A DNA stretch of 64,000 bases from CAMPJM01 sp964440915 (GTDB taxonomy: Bacteria > Bacteroidota > Bacteroidia > Cytophagales > Cyclobacteriaceae). A program made the position numbers and the translations under genes. Position 1 is the first letter of the stretch; each line of letters starts with the position of its first letter. The DNA is taken from assembly GCA_964440915.1 (NCBI GenBank), contig CAYTTV010000015.1:7990-71989 (forward strand), read 5' to 3'. The notes under the pieces are model-generated. The model was not told the origin of the DNA and did no database searches. It worked only from the letters and a program-made list of their open reading frames with translations. This document shows, one piece after another, positions 1 to 8,918 of the stretch.

Positions 1-59
1 ATGGCCAGCAATAACAAAAGGCAATAGATGAACGTCAATACCAGAAACAATACCATCAT
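1..59 (-). CDS. Probable membrane glycosyltransferase, N-terminal fragment (cut by window edge)
   Basis: Only the first 19 codons are present, reading leftward from an ATG at 59 (a second ATG follows directly). The visible peptide is one hydrophobic stretch (MMVLFLVLTFIYCLLLLLA), a typical N-terminal membrane anchor. Its ATG overlaps the TGA stop of the flippase-like gene by the ATGA arrangement, which indicates translational coupling. From memory, Bacteroidota often place a membrane-anchored family 2 glycosyltransferase directly after this flippase family; the identity is therefore inferred from context only. Confidence 0.45.
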   Translation of the reverse strand, partial: MMVLFLVLTFIYCLLLLLA

Positions 60-1051
60 GCTTTCCTAAATATCTTCATGCTGCCAATCCCTACCAGGCC
101 CACGATCGATGGGATGAATAGATTAAAACACCAGAGGCTAAAACTAGCCAACACAACAGGCATGGCGTCCACTTGAAAATGAGTAAAAAAGAACAATGCC
201 GAAAACTCCCTTACCCCAAGATCGCTTAAAAAGTTAAATGAAGGAATGATTGATTTTCCTAAAAAAGTCCATGTGACACCTGCTATTAATAGCCAAACAT
301 TATCTGACGCACCCACCAAAACAAGAAGCACCATGAACTGGAAAGCAAAAACAATATATCGCCCAAAAGCAATCCCTATGAACGAGATCATCTCTTTAGG
401 AGAGTATAAGGTAACTATCGTGAAGTATTTCTGAAACCTTTTGAAAGGTTTGATAGACAATGCTTTTAAAAATGGACGCCTGCCATATATAAAAAGTAAA
501 AGACCGGTGAACAAACCAGTGGATATGCTTATGAAGACCGTTAATCTAAAGACGTATAAATCGGTAGAGAAGAAAAAGTAAGCTATGCCTAAAAGGCCAA
601 ACACAAATGTTGGGAAAAACTGCATGGCCCTGCCCAACATAATAGCTCCCAAGCTTTCGAGCCGCTTGTCATTCTTTAGTTGCCAGATTCTTCCTGCGTA
701 GTCACCTATAGCATGTGGCGTCACAAAGCCTAGGCTCAACCCCGTCAATACACCTTGTACACTTTGCCATAAACTTATTTTCTCAACTCTATTTGACAAC
801 ATTTGCCATTTAAAAGCTTCCAAAAGCCAATTGATAAGCGTGAGAAAAGGAAGGAGCATAAGCCAGCCCATAGCGCCTATACTTCCCATATCGGCTACTG
901 CATTGGCGAACTGCTCTATACCCATTGGATGATCCTTTACCTTCAGAATGATGAATGAGCATACAGCAACGAAGATCGCTCCCTTTAAGAAATATCCAAA
1001 GAAGCGGATAGGAGATGCTTTTTTAAGAAATATGATGTCGCTATATTGCAT
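56..1051 (-). CDS. Flippase-like / lysylphosphatidylglycerol synthase TM-family membrane protein
   Basis: A 331-residue integral membrane protein with about eight hydrophobic segments spread over its length. It contains the family's GLSLGFVTPHAIGDYAGR-type stretch around residues 104-122 and a polar RAMQFFPTF segment. The family (UPF0104, the N-terminal half of MprF and AglD-like proteins) is linked to moving lipid-linked molecules across membranes; the substrate here is unknown. The start codon at 1051 lies 2 bp from the divergent ruvC ATG, leaving no room for separate leaders, so one of the two starts may be set too far upstream. The stop overlaps the next gene's ATG, suggesting an operon with a glycosyltransferase. 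Confidence 0.75.
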   Translation of the reverse strand: MQYSDIIFLKKASPIRFFGYFLKGAIFVAVCSFIILKVKDHPMGIEQFANAVADMGSIGAMGWLMLLPFLTLINWLLEAFKWQMLSNRVEKISLWQSVQGVLTGLSLGFVTPHAIGDYAGRIWQLKNDKRLESLGAIMLGRAMQFFPTFVFGLLGIAYFFFSTDLYVFRLTVFISISTGLFTGLLLFIYGRRPFLKALSIKPFKRFQKYFTIVTLYSPKEMISFIGIAFGRYIVFAFQFMVLLVLVGASDNVWLLIAGVTWTFLGKSIIPSFNFLSDLGVREFSALFFFTHFQVDAMPVVLASFSLWCFNLFIPSIVGLVGIGSMKIFRKA

Positions 1052-1053
1052 GA

Positions 1054-1632
1054 ATGATCAATGGGAAAGGAAATGCTATAACTCCTAAAGAAAAAATTGT
1101 ATTGGGCATAGACCCCGGTACCAACATAATGGGGTATGGTGTGATCTTAATTAAGAACAATAATCTTACCCTACTCCAATATGGCGTGATCCATTTGAGC
1201 AAATATACAAATCATGAACTCAAACTAAAGAAGATTTTTGAAAGGACTATAGGCCTTATTGACGATTTCTCTCCAGATGAAGTGGCTTTGGAGGCACCCT
1301 TCTTTGGCAAAAACGTCCAATCTATGCTAAAATTGGGCCGGGCACAAGGTGTGGCCATGGCAGCTGCGCTGTCCAGAGAAATCCCTATTACGGAATATGC
1401 ACCGAAAAAAGTAAAGCAATCTGTTACGGGTAATGGCAATGCCTCCAAGGAACAAGTAGCCCATATGCTCAAAACGTTGCTGCATTTTAATGAAGTCCCT
1501 AAGCTGCTCGATGCCACCGATGCATTGGCCGTAGCGGTATGTCATCATTTCCAAGAAGGAAGCATTTCATCAGGAAAAGCCAAAAGCTGGAAAGCATTCT
1601 TAACCGACAATCCAGACAGGGTAAAAGGTTAA
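1054..1632 (+). CDS. ruvC: Crossover junction endodeoxyribonuclease RuvC
   Basis: RuvC cuts Holliday junctions with RuvAB during recombinational repair. All four acidic metal ligands are visible: Asp20 in GIDPGT, Glu80 in LEAPFFGKN, and Asp153 and Asp156 in LDATDALAVAVCHH, matching E. coli Asp7, Glu66, Asp138 and Asp141 in order and spacing. The basic GNGNASKEQV stretch (residues 126-135) is also typical. Length (192) is slightly above the usual 170-185 because of a 13-residue N-terminal lead and a short C-terminal tail. The in-frame stop at 1051-1053 means the start cannot lie further upstream; a later start near residue 14-17 is possible given the 2-bp gap to the divergent flippase gene. 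Confidence 0.95.
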   Translation: MINGKGNAITPKEKIVLGIDPGTNIMGYGVILIKNNNLTLLQYGVIHLSKYTNHELKLKKIFERTIGLIDDFSPDEVALEAPFFGKNVQSMLKLGRAQGVAMAAALSREIPITEYAPKKVKQSVTGNGNASKEQVAHMLKTLLHFNEVPKLLDATDALAVAVCHHFQEGSISSGKAKSWKAFLTDNPDRVKG

Positions 1633-1668
1633 GAACTTCTGAATAGCGCCTGTTTTTAAAGCTTCAAA

Positions 1669-2517
1669 TTAGTTTTTAGGAAAAATCGCTGTGGCCATCT
1701 CCAGGCACTTGTCCAGAGCAGCCCTGTCTACTTTTGTGTAGCCAACTTCTCCTTCCAAATAGTCGACAATCAATTCTGTTGGGATATTTCCTATCAGCTC
1801 GTCTTCGGCCATCGGGCACCCTCCAAACCCTTTCAATGCCCCATCAAAACGTCTGCAGCCAGCTTTATAGGCCGCGGCAATTTTTTCAACTGCCGTTTCG
1901 GTCCTGCTGTGAAGGTGCACCCCAACTTCCATAGCTGGAAAAGTGGTTGTCACCTTCGTAAATAAACTGCTGATTTGGTCAGGTGTTGCCACGCCAATGG
2001 TGTCAGAAAGCGCCACAGTGCGAATGGCCATTTGCTGCAACTGATCGATAAACGACAAAACGATATCTTCGTTGTAAGGGTCTCCATAAGGGTTGCCAAA
2101 TCCCATTGAAATATAAGCTACTAGTGCTTTGCCAGAGCGTTGGCATATTTCCTGCATTTCCTGCAAGCCTTCTAAGGCTTTAACCATAGATTGGTTGGTA
2201 TTCCTAAGTTGAAATGTTTCTGAAACAGACAGAGGAAAACCAAGAAAAGAAATCCGTTCGTATAGGGAGGCTTCTTTCGCTCCCCTGATATTGGCGACGA
2301 TTGCCAATAATTTTGTTTGAGTGGTTGAATCGAGCCGATCAAGCACTAAGGCCGTGTCTCGCATTTGCGGCACGGCCTTAGGTGATACAAAGCTGCCAAA
2401 ATCTATCGTATCGAATCCAACTTTCAGCAATTCATTGATATAAGCAACTTTCGTCTCTGTTGGAATAAAGTCGTTTATACCCTGCATGGCATCCCTTGGG
2501 CATTCTATGATTTTCAT
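1669..2517 (-). CDS. mvaB: Hydroxymethylglutaryl-CoA lyase
   Basis: A 282-residue TIM-barrel enzyme of the HMGL family that splits HMG-CoA to acetoacetate and acetyl-CoA, the last step of leucine breakdown. Visible signatures are the N-terminal ECPRDAMQG (metal-binding Asp and catalytic Arg), GVHLHSR with the metal-ligand histidines, and GFGGCPMAEDELIGN with the catalytic cysteine near residue 235. The motifs fit HMG-CoA lyase better than 2-isopropylmalate or homocitrate synthase, which lack the GCP-type cysteine loop. It lies 69 bp downstream of metF on the same strand and may be co-transcribed, although the pathways are not obviously connected. It converges on ruvC with a 36-bp gap. Confidence 0.9.
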   Translation of the reverse strand: MKIIECPRDAMQGINDFIPTETKVAYINELLKVGFDTIDFGSFVSPKAVPQMRDTALVLDRLDSTTQTKLLAIVANIRGAKEASLYERISFLGFPLSVSETFQLRNTNQSMVKALEGLQEMQEICQRSGKALVAYISMGFGNPYGDPYNEDIVLSFIDQLQQMAIRTVALSDTIGVATPDQISSLFTKVTTTFPAMEVGVHLHSRTETAVEKIAAAYKAGCRRFDGALKGFGGCPMAEDELIGNIPTELIVDYLEGEVGYTKVDRAALDKCLEMATAIFPKN

Positions 2518-2586
2518 AAACTTTCTATCAGGTATGCTCCAATAACCCTATTATGCACAGAAGGTTGTCAGTTGGGCAAACCTCTG

Positions 2587-3540
2587 CTAGAATATTTGCG
2601 CTGCTATTTTCTGCACAGAATCAGATTTTCCCATGGAGTAGAAATGCAAGCAAGGCACCCCAAAATCTATCAGTTCTTTGGACTGTTTTACAGACCACTC
2701 TACTCCTACCTGCGCCGCCTCCGCATTGTCTTTGCACTGGCTCACAGCCTCTACCAGATCTTCTGGAATGTCCATGTGGAACAATCTCGGCAACACATTC
2801 ACTTGCCCCTTTGTGGTAATAGGCTTTAAGCCCGGAATGATAGGAACGGTTATCCCTTCATTTCTACATGCTTCCACAAAAGAAAAATACTTTTGGTTAT
2901 CAAAAAACATTTGCGTCACAATATAATGTGCTCCGCTTTCTATTTTTTTCTTGAGGTACCGTAAATCTGATTTCATGTTCGGCGCCTCAAAGTGTTTTTC
3001 GGGATACCCAGCTGTCCCGATGCAAAAGTCTGTAGGACAAACATTTTCCTGTTCACTACTCAAATACCTTCCTTTATTGAGGTCCACAATCTGACTGATG
3101 AGATCGACCGCATAATGGTGTCCGCTGGGTTCGGGTTTAAAAGTCGGCTCTGATTTTATAGGATCGCCCCGCAAAGCCAATACATTATCAATGCCCAAAA
3201 AGTTAAGATCGATTAAGGCATTTTCCGTCTCTTCTTTTGTAAACCCGCCACAGATAATGTGCGGTACAGTATCTACATCATATCGATGCTTGATGGCCGC
3301 ACATATCCCTACAGTGCCAGGTCGCTTTCTGATAGAAATCTTCTCCAGCAAACCATTCTCCCTTTTTTTATACATGTACTCTTCCCTGTGGTAGGTGATA
3401 TTGATAAAAGGAGGCTTAAATTCCATAAGCGGGTCGATGTGGTTAAAAAGATTTTCGATGCTCTCTCCTTTTAACGGTGGTAATACTTCGAGAGAGAAGA
3501 AAGGTTTCTTGGCTCTTTCAATATGCTCTGTTACTTTCAT
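2587..3540 (-). CDS. metF: 5,10-methylenetetrahydrofolate reductase
   Basis: A 317-residue flavoprotein of the MetF family that reduces methylene-THF to 5-methyl-THF, the methyl donor for MetH encoded just upstream. Recognisable parts are the N-terminal FSLEVLPP strand (the family's FE-x-x-PP catalytic Glu region), HIICGGFTKEE, NVLALRGDP around residues 118-126, GTAGYPEKH, and TQMFFD, all in normal order and at full length. It follows metH by 187 bp on the same strand; that gap holds a possible RNA structure (see separate entry), so metF may have its own control in addition to read-through from metH. Confidence 0.95.
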   Translation of the reverse strand: MKVTEHIERAKKPFFSLEVLPPLKGESIENLFNHIDPLMEFKPPFINITYHREEYMYKKRENGLLEKISIRKRPGTVGICAAIKHRYDVDTVPHIICGGFTKEETENALIDLNFLGIDNVLALRGDPIKSEPTFKPEPSGHHYAVDLISQIVDLNKGRYLSSEQENVCPTDFCIGTAGYPEKHFEAPNMKSDLRYLKKKIESGAHYIVTQMFFDNQKYFSFVEACRNEGITVPIIPGLKPITTKGQVNVLPRLFHMDIPEDLVEAVSQCKDNAEAAQVGVEWSVKQSKELIDFGVPCLHFYSMGKSDSVQKIAAQIF

Positions 3541-3604
3541 TTTTTAATGATTCGCTGATGTTTTTCTGGTTTCTTTTTATTAAAAAATTCACAAAAATCA
3601 ATTT

Positions 3605-3650
3605 CACCCCGTAACAAACCCCTAAGTTCTCAAACAATCCGGGGTGTTAC
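3605..3650 (-). promoter_or_regulatory. Putative two-state RNA hairpin in the metF leader
   Basis: In the 187-bp metH-metF gap the transcript can fold in two exclusive ways. Fold A pairs GTAACA (3645-3650) with TGTTAC (3611-3616) and CCCC (3641-3644) with GGGG (3619-3622), giving 10 bp with a small bulge. Fold B pairs CACCCCG (3640-3646) with CGGGGTG (3605-3611), 7 bp. The two folds share bases. A third copy of the GTAACA-type sequence sits at 3656-3661. I do not recognise a named riboswitch class. It could also be a terminator-like or simple leader hairpin. Confidence 0.35.
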
Positions 3651-3727
3651 TACAGGTAACAACTTGTAAATCTTTATACATGGTATGGACCGGTAAAGCC
3701 ATAAGTTGCCAGTCCTACGGTTTTGGA

Positions 3728-6700
3728 TTATGCTATCACTACTTCGATATCGTAATTTAGATTTGGTGACAACCATCTTTCCAGCTCTTCCACTGGCATC
3801 CCTTTTCTTCTGGCCATGTCTTCCACTTGGTCTTTAAGGATTTTACCAAGCCCAAAGTATTTCGCTTCCGGATGAGCAAAGTAAAGTCCACTAACGGCAG
3901 ATGCGGGATACATCGCAAGGTTCTCTGTCAAGTACATTCCAGTTTGGTTTTCCACATCCAACAAATTGAACAAGGTCAGTTTTTCGGTATGGTCGGGGCA
4001 TCCTGGATATCCTGGCGCGGGACGTATTCCTTTGTACTTCTCCTTGATAAGTGCCTCGTTATCTAACGCCTCCTCTGGGTCATACCCCCAAAACTCCTTA
4101 CGTACTTTCAGGTGCATCAATTCCGCAAAGGCTTCTGCAAGACGGTCTGCCAAAGCTTTTACCATGATTATATTGTAGTCGTCATATTCCGCCTCATACG
4201 CTTCGAGGATCTTCTCAATTCCTATTCCAGTCGTGACTGCAAATCCACCAACATAGTCATGCAAATTGGTAGACTTAGGTGCTACAAAATCTGAAAAAGC
4301 CATATTGGGCAAGCCTTTAGCTTTTTCTCCTTGCTGTCTTAATGTATAGAATCGGGTCAATTCCTCTTGCCTTGAATCGTCCTTATACACGATTATGGTA
4401 TCGTCATCTTCCGTATTTGCGGGAAAAAGTCCAATAACAGCTCTTGCTTCCAAAAGCTTTTCATCAATAATCCTATTCAAGAGCCTTTTTGCATCTTCAA
4501 ACACTCTTGTGGCCTCTGCACCTACATCCGGATGTGACAGTATGTTGGGGTACCGCCCTTTCAACTCCCACGTCTGAAAGAATGGCGTCCAGTCTATAAA
4601 TTCTGCAATTTCTTGCAGTGGATAGTCAACAAACCGCTTTGTACCCAAAAATGTCGGTTTTGCAATTTTCTGTGTCCCCCATTCTATCGGAAACTTGTTC
4701 TTTCTGGCTTCCTCTATTGAAATGTACCGTTTCTCTTTATTTCTATTCTTATGGTCAGTTCTCAGTTTATCATACTCCGCCTTTACCTGTTCGCAAAAAG
4801 ATTTACTTTCCTTTCCTAACAGGCTTCCCGCTACTGTGACGCTCCTAGAAGCATCATTCACATGAATGACAGTCTGACTGTATTGCGGTGCTATCTTTAC
4901 GGCAGTGTGAATGCGCGAAGTGGTAGCTCCCCCAATCATTAGCGGGATTTTAAAACCTCTTTTTCCCATTTCAGCAGCTACATAGGTCATTTCATCCAAT
5001 GATGGTGTAATGAGTCCGCTCACCCCGATAATATCTACATCTTGTTTTTCTGCCTCTGACAATATTTTGTCAAGGGGCACCATCACGCCCAGATCGATCA
5101 CTTCGTAGTTGTTGCAAGCCAACACTACGCCTACTATGTTTTTGCCAATGTCATGAACATCGCCTTTTACCGTGGCCATGAGGATTTTACCAGCAGTCTG
5201 CTTTTTTCCCGATTTTTGCGCCTCCATAAATGGCAACAAATGCGCTACGGCTTTTTTCATGACCCGAGCACTTTTTACTACTTGGGGTAAAAACATCTTG
5301 CCTTGACCAAAAAGGTCTCCTACTATATTCATCCCATCCATCAGTGGGCCTTCTATTACTGCTAATGGCTCTGATGCTCTTAAGCGCGCCTCCTCGGTAT
5401 CTTCGATTATATACTCCACAATCCCTTTCACCAAAGCATGGGACAACCTGGCTTCAACAGGCTGCTCGCGCCAAGTCATGTCTTTCTCTATGACTTTACC
5501 TTTATGCTTAACGTTATCGGCATATTCTACAAGCCGTTCAGTAGCATCTGGACGGCGGTTAAAAATCACATCTTCCACCAGGATGAGCAAATCCTTTGGC
5601 ACCTCTTCATACACCTCTATCATCCCGGCATTCACAATACCCATATCCATTCCAGCTTTAATGGCATGAAACAGGAAAGCAGCGTGCATGGCTTCTCTCA
5701 CCACATTGTTTCCTCTAAAAGAGAAGGATATATTGCTGACGCCACCACTTACGAGACAACCTGGCAGATTTTGTTTGATCCATCGCACTGCTTCAATAAA
5801 ATCGATGGCATAGTTATTATGCTCATCGATACCCGTCGCAACGGTCAATATATTGGGGTCGAAAATAATATCTTCTGCGGGGAAGCCGACCTCCTTGGTG
5901 AGGATGTCATAAGACCGCTTACATACCTCTATCTTTCTTTCAAGACTATCTGCCTGGCCTACTTCATCAAATGCCATGACCACAACAGCAGCTCCATACT
6001 GTCGGACTTTCTGTGCCATTTCCCTAAAGTGCTCTTCACCTTCTTTTAGGCTGATGGAATTTACGATAGGCTTTCCTTGCACGCATTTCAGACCTGCCTC
6101 TATCACTGACCATTTTGAAGAATCGATCATAATGGGCACTTTGGAAATATCAGGTTCTGATGCAATCAGGTTCAGAAAATGGGGCATAGCCGCCTCCGAA
6201 TCGAGCATCCCTTCATCCAGGTTGACATCGACTATCTGTGCACCTCCTTCCACTTGTTGCAAAGCGATAGAAAGTGCCTCTTCATAATTCCCTTCCACGA
6301 TTAACTTAGCGAATTTCTTGGATCCCGTTATGTTGGTGCGCTCTCCAATGTTGACAAACAAGGAGTCAGGCCCTATTGTAACGGGTTCCAAACCACTCAA
6401 TCGTGTCCTTGGCTTAATCTGTGGGATAGTACGGGGAGCTTTTCCTTCAACCAATTGCGCAATAGCTTTAATATGTACAGGTGTGGTACCACAGCATCCT
6501 CCCACGATGTTTAATATACCCTCTGCCACAAAATCTTTGAGCACTTTCACCATTTCTTCTGCCGACTGGTCATAGCCCCCAAATTCATTAGGAAGCCCAG
6601 CATTGGGATGAACACTCACATTGGCACCTGATATTCTGGACAGCTCTTGGACGTAAACTTTGAGCTGCTCAGCTCCTAATGCACAGTTAAGTCCCACACT

Positions 6701-7414
6701 TAGCAATGGCACATGCGAAATGGAGTTATAAAAAGCCTCGACAGTTTGCCCCGACAAAGTCCTTCCGCTGGCATCAGTGATGGTGCCAGAAACCATCACA
6801 GGAAGTTCCTTTTGTGTATCTTTAAAATACTGCTGAAGGGCAAATAAGGCCGCCTTACAGTTTAAGGTGTCAAACACTGTTTCTATCATTAAAATATCGG
6901 CACCGCCGTCAGCAAGCCCTTTGGCCTGCTCGTAATAGGCCGCTACGAGCTGATCGAAAGTAATGGCACGATAGCCTGGCTTGTTCACATCTGGAGAAAG
7001 CGAAGCAGTACGATTGGTCGGCCCGATAGAACCTGCCACGAACCGTGGTTTTTCAGGAGTACGTTGAGAATAAGCTATTGCAGCTTCCTTGGCAATTTTG
7101 GCAGATTCATAATTCAGCTCATATACCACATCTTCTAGGTGATAATCAGCCATGGCGATAGTGGTAGAGCTGAAAGTATTGGTCTCAATAATATCTGCTC
7201 CAGCCTCTAGATAAGCCTCATGAATTCCACGAATCAAGTCGGGTCGAGTGATAGACAAGAGGTCGTTGTTGCCTTTTAGGTCATAAGGATGATCCTTAAA
7301 GCGCTCACCTCGAAAATCGTCTTCCGAAAGGTTGTGCTCTTGGATCATTGTACCCATTGCACCATCCAAAACCAAAATTTTATGCTTAAGGAGTTCTCTG
7401 ATTTCTTGATTCAT
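3728..7414 (-). CDS. metH: Cobalamin-dependent methionine synthase
   Basis: MetH moves a methyl group from 5-methyl-THF to homocysteine through cobalamin. With the start at 7414 the protein has 1228 residues, the usual length. Domains in order: homocysteine-binding barrel with zinc ligands Cys244, Cys307 and Cys308 (GLNCALGA and GGCCGTTP); pterin-binding barrel starting at NIGERTNITGS near 355; cobalamin cap and Rossmann domain with DVHDIG carrying His754, the lower cobalt ligand; and the C-terminal reactivation domain with RPAPGYPGCPDH. The open frame extends to a GTG at 7474, but that lies in the riboswitch, whereas 7414 has AAAAGG a few bases upstream. Transcription is probably controlled by the SAM-I riboswitch just upstream; metF follows. 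Confidence 0.97.
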   Translation of the reverse strand: MNQEIRELLKHKILVLDGAMGTMIQEHNLSEDDFRGERFKDHPYDLKGNNDLLSITRPDLIRGIHEAYLEAGADIIETNTFSSTTIAMADYHLEDVVYELNYESAKIAKEAAIAYSQRTPEKPRFVAGSIGPTNRTASLSPDVNKPGYRAITFDQLVAAYYEQAKGLADGGADILMIETVFDTLNCKAALFALQQYFKDTQKELPVMVSGTITDASGRTLSGQTVEAFYNSISHVPLLSVGLNCALGAEQLKVYVQELSRISGANVSVHPNAGLPNEFGGYDQSAEEMVKVLKDFVAEGILNIVGGCCGTTPVHIKAIAQLVEGKAPRTIPQIKPRTRLSGLEPVTIGPDSLFVNIGERTNITGSKKFAKLIVEGNYEEALSIALQQVEGGAQIVDVNLDEGMLDSEAAMPHFLNLIASEPDISKVPIMIDSSKWSVIEAGLKCVQGKPIVNSISLKEGEEHFREMAQKVRQYGAAVVVMAFDEVGQADSLERKIEVCKRSYDILTKEVGFPAEDIIFDPNILTVATGIDEHNNYAIDFIEAVRWIKQNLPGCLVSGGVSNISFSFRGNNVVREAMHAAFLFHAIKAGMDMGIVNAGMIEVYEEVPKDLLILVEDVIFNRRPDATERLVEYADNVKHKGKVIEKDMTWREQPVEARLSHALVKGIVEYIIEDTEEARLRASEPLAVIEGPLMDGMNIVGDLFGQGKMFLPQVVKSARVMKKAVAHLLPFMEAQKSGKKQTAGKILMATVKGDVHDIGKNIVGVVLACNNYEVIDLGVMVPLDKILSEAEKQDVDIIGVSGLITPSLDEMTYVAAEMGKRGFKIPLMIGGATTSRIHTAVKIAPQYSQTVIHVNDASRSVTVAGSLLGKESKSFCEQVKAEYDKLRTDHKNRNKEKRYISIEEARKNKFPIEWGTQKIAKPTFLGTKRFVDYPLQEIAEFIDWTPFFQTWELKGRYPNILSHPDVGAEATRVFEDAKRLLNRIIDEKLLEARAVIGLFPANTEDDDTIIVYKDDSRQEELTRFYTLRQQGEKAKGLPNMAFSDFVAPKSTNLHDYVGGFAVTTGIGIEKILEAYEAEYDDYNIIMVKALADRLAEAFAELMHLKVRKEFWGYDPEEALDNEALIKEKYKGIRPAPGYPGCPDHTEKLTLFNLLDVENQTGMYLTENLAMYPASAVSGLYFAHPEAKYFGLGKILKDQVEDMARRKGMPVEELERWLSPNLNYDIEVVIA

Positions 7415-7442
7415 ATTGCCTTTTAATTTAGTGTCAAACAGG

Positions 7443-7573
7443 CTTATCAAGAAGAGATCCGAGGTAGGAATCACTTATCTTCTCCCGTTTCCGAGATGGG
7501 AATTAGCACCAAGCATTTTTCCAGGTTGCTAAGACGTCGTAGGGCCCATTCCCTCAGTCTTTCTTGATAAGTG
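7443..7573 (-). promoter_or_regulatory. SAM-I (S-box) riboswitch upstream of metH, with a competing 11-nt segment
   Basis: Read on the minus strand, 7573 to 7472 carries the S-box core: GAGGGAATGGGCCC, then CTTAGCAACC, then TTGGTGCTAATTCC, closing with GATAAGTG. The P1 helix is CACTTATC (7566-7573) with GATAAGTG (7472-7479), 8 bp. A second segment, TTCTTGATAAG (7443-7453), is perfectly complementary to CTTATCAAGAA (7561-7571), which includes most of the 5' strand of P1, so aptamer closure and this 11-bp helix exclude each other. No U-run follows, so control by ribosome access to the AAAAGG site before 7414 is more likely than a classic terminator. A -7-like box TATCTTTA at 7577-7584 puts transcription start at the aptamer's 5' end. 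Confidence 0.92.
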
Positions 7574-7576
7574 GTG

Positions 7577-7584
7577 TAAAGATA
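7577..7584 (-). promoter_or_regulatory. Probable -7 promoter box for metH riboswitch transcript
   Basis: TATCTTTA on the minus strand matches the Bacteroidota TAnnTTTG box at seven of eight positions (the last G is A) and sits just before the first base of the aptamer, where a start would be expected. I could not identify a matching -33 TTG. The remaining 7585-7820 up to the polyprenyl synthase stop shows no gene or clear structure. Confidence 0.4.
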
Positions 7585-7820
7585 GTAATATTAACTAAAG
7601 AAATATTCATTTAGGAAAATAAAAACTATAATCGAAGCAGGAGCGTTGCGTAAGCTGTTTGAAGATAATTCTCTTCCTTGTATGTAGCGAAATATAACTT
7701 ATCAGTATTGAAACTGAGTATTTTCTATAGTTTCTGAAGCTGCGATATTAAATGGAGTGGATGGGGAAAGAGGGTGATTAACAGAAATGCTCGCTTGAAG
7801 TAGGCGCAATGGCTAAGCGA

Positions 7821-8795
7821 TTACTTAGTTCGTTCTATGGTAAATTGCACTAAGCCTAACAAAGATTGTTTATAAGGCGAATCAGGGATGTGCAATAAAA
7901 TGTCTTTCGCCTCCTGATAATACTGCTCCATGATGGTGGTTGCATAGGCTATGCCACCGGAGGCTTTCACAAAATCGATAACTTCTGCGACCTTTTCTGG
8001 TTTGTGGCTCTTGTGCTTTACGATTCGGATGATCCTTCTCTTCTCTCCCCATGAGGCGTGCTGTAGCGCATATATTAAAGGTAAGGTCATTTTCTTTTCC
8101 TTGATATCAATACCAAGGGGCTTCCCAATTTCCATTTCCCCATAATCAAACAGGTCGTCCTTGATCTGAAAAGCCATACCAACCTTCTCCCCAAATTTTT
8201 TCATCTCCTTAGACATCTCATCACTCACCCCAGAAGAACATGCCCCAACTTCACAACATGAAGCAATCAATGAGGCTGTTTTTTGTCGAATAATATCAAA
8301 GTAGATATCTTCGGTAATATCTAGGTTCCTGGCCTTTTCAATTTGCAATAGTTCACCCTCACTCATTTCCCGAACAGCCTCGGACACAATCTCTAGCAAG
8401 TCATAATCCTTGTGTTCAACAGAAAGCAAAAGACCTCTGGCCAATAGATAATCGCCTACTAAAACGGCAATCTTATTCTTCCATAAGGCATTAATTGAAA
8501 AAAAGCCCCTTCGATAATCCGCATCGTCGACCACGTCGTCATGCACCAATGTTGCGGTATGCAGCAATTCGATCAAAGCTGCTCCCCTATAGGTGGCCTC
8601 CGTTATGCCTCCGCACATCCCTGCAGTTAAAAAGACAAACATAGGGCGCATTTGCTTACCCTTCCGTTTGACAATGTAGCCCATTATTTTATCCAATAGC
8701 AATACCTTGCTCTTCATGGATGAACGGAATTTCTTTTCGAATTCCATCATTTCATGGGCAATAGGCGATTGAATATTTTTTATATTTAAGGTCAT
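7821..8795 (-). CDS. Polyprenyl diphosphate synthase (octaprenyl/heptaprenyl type)
   Basis: A trans-prenyltransferase of 324 residues that extends farnesyl or geranylgeranyl diphosphate with isopentenyl diphosphate, giving the side chain for menaquinone. The first aspartate-rich motif appears as HDDVVDDADYRRG around residues 90-102 and the second as KDDLFDYG near 218-225; the upstream GKQMRP substrate-binding stretch is also present. Bulky residues before the first motif are absent, consistent with a long-chain product, but chain length cannot be read with certainty. MenA, which would use such a product, is encoded in the same window at 45.9 kb. Confidence 0.9.
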   Translation of the reverse strand: MTLNIKNIQSPIAHEMMEFEKKFRSSMKSKVLLLDKIMGYIVKRKGKQMRPMFVFLTAGMCGGITEATYRGAALIELLHTATLVHDDVVDDADYRRGFFSINALWKNKIAVLVGDYLLARGLLLSVEHKDYDLLEIVSEAVREMSEGELLQIEKARNLDITEDIYFDIIRQKTASLIASCCEVGACSSGVSDEMSKEMKKFGEKVGMAFQIKDDLFDYGEMEIGKPLGIDIKEKKMTLPLIYALQHASWGEKRRIIRIVKHKSHKPEKVAEVIDFVKASGGIAYATTIMEQYYQEAKDILLHIPDSPYKQSLLGLVQFTIERTK

Positions 8796-8918
8796 ATACG
8801 TAAGGGGTACAATAATACCACGAAAATCACATCAAAACAAAGGAGGAAGGCAAGTATTGCACAAATTCCATTAAACGTTATGCACGTGGAGTAGTTATCG
8901 AAAAGAAAACAATTATAT

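Noticed and set aside
5438..6049. 203-codon open frame on the plus strand inside metH
   Set aside because: Antisense shadow of a strongly conserved coding region, with no family resemblance.
7415..7474. Extended metH start at GTG 7474
   Set aside because: The extension lies in the SAM-I aptamer and its downstream segment; the ATG at 7414 has a better leader and gives the usual MetH start.
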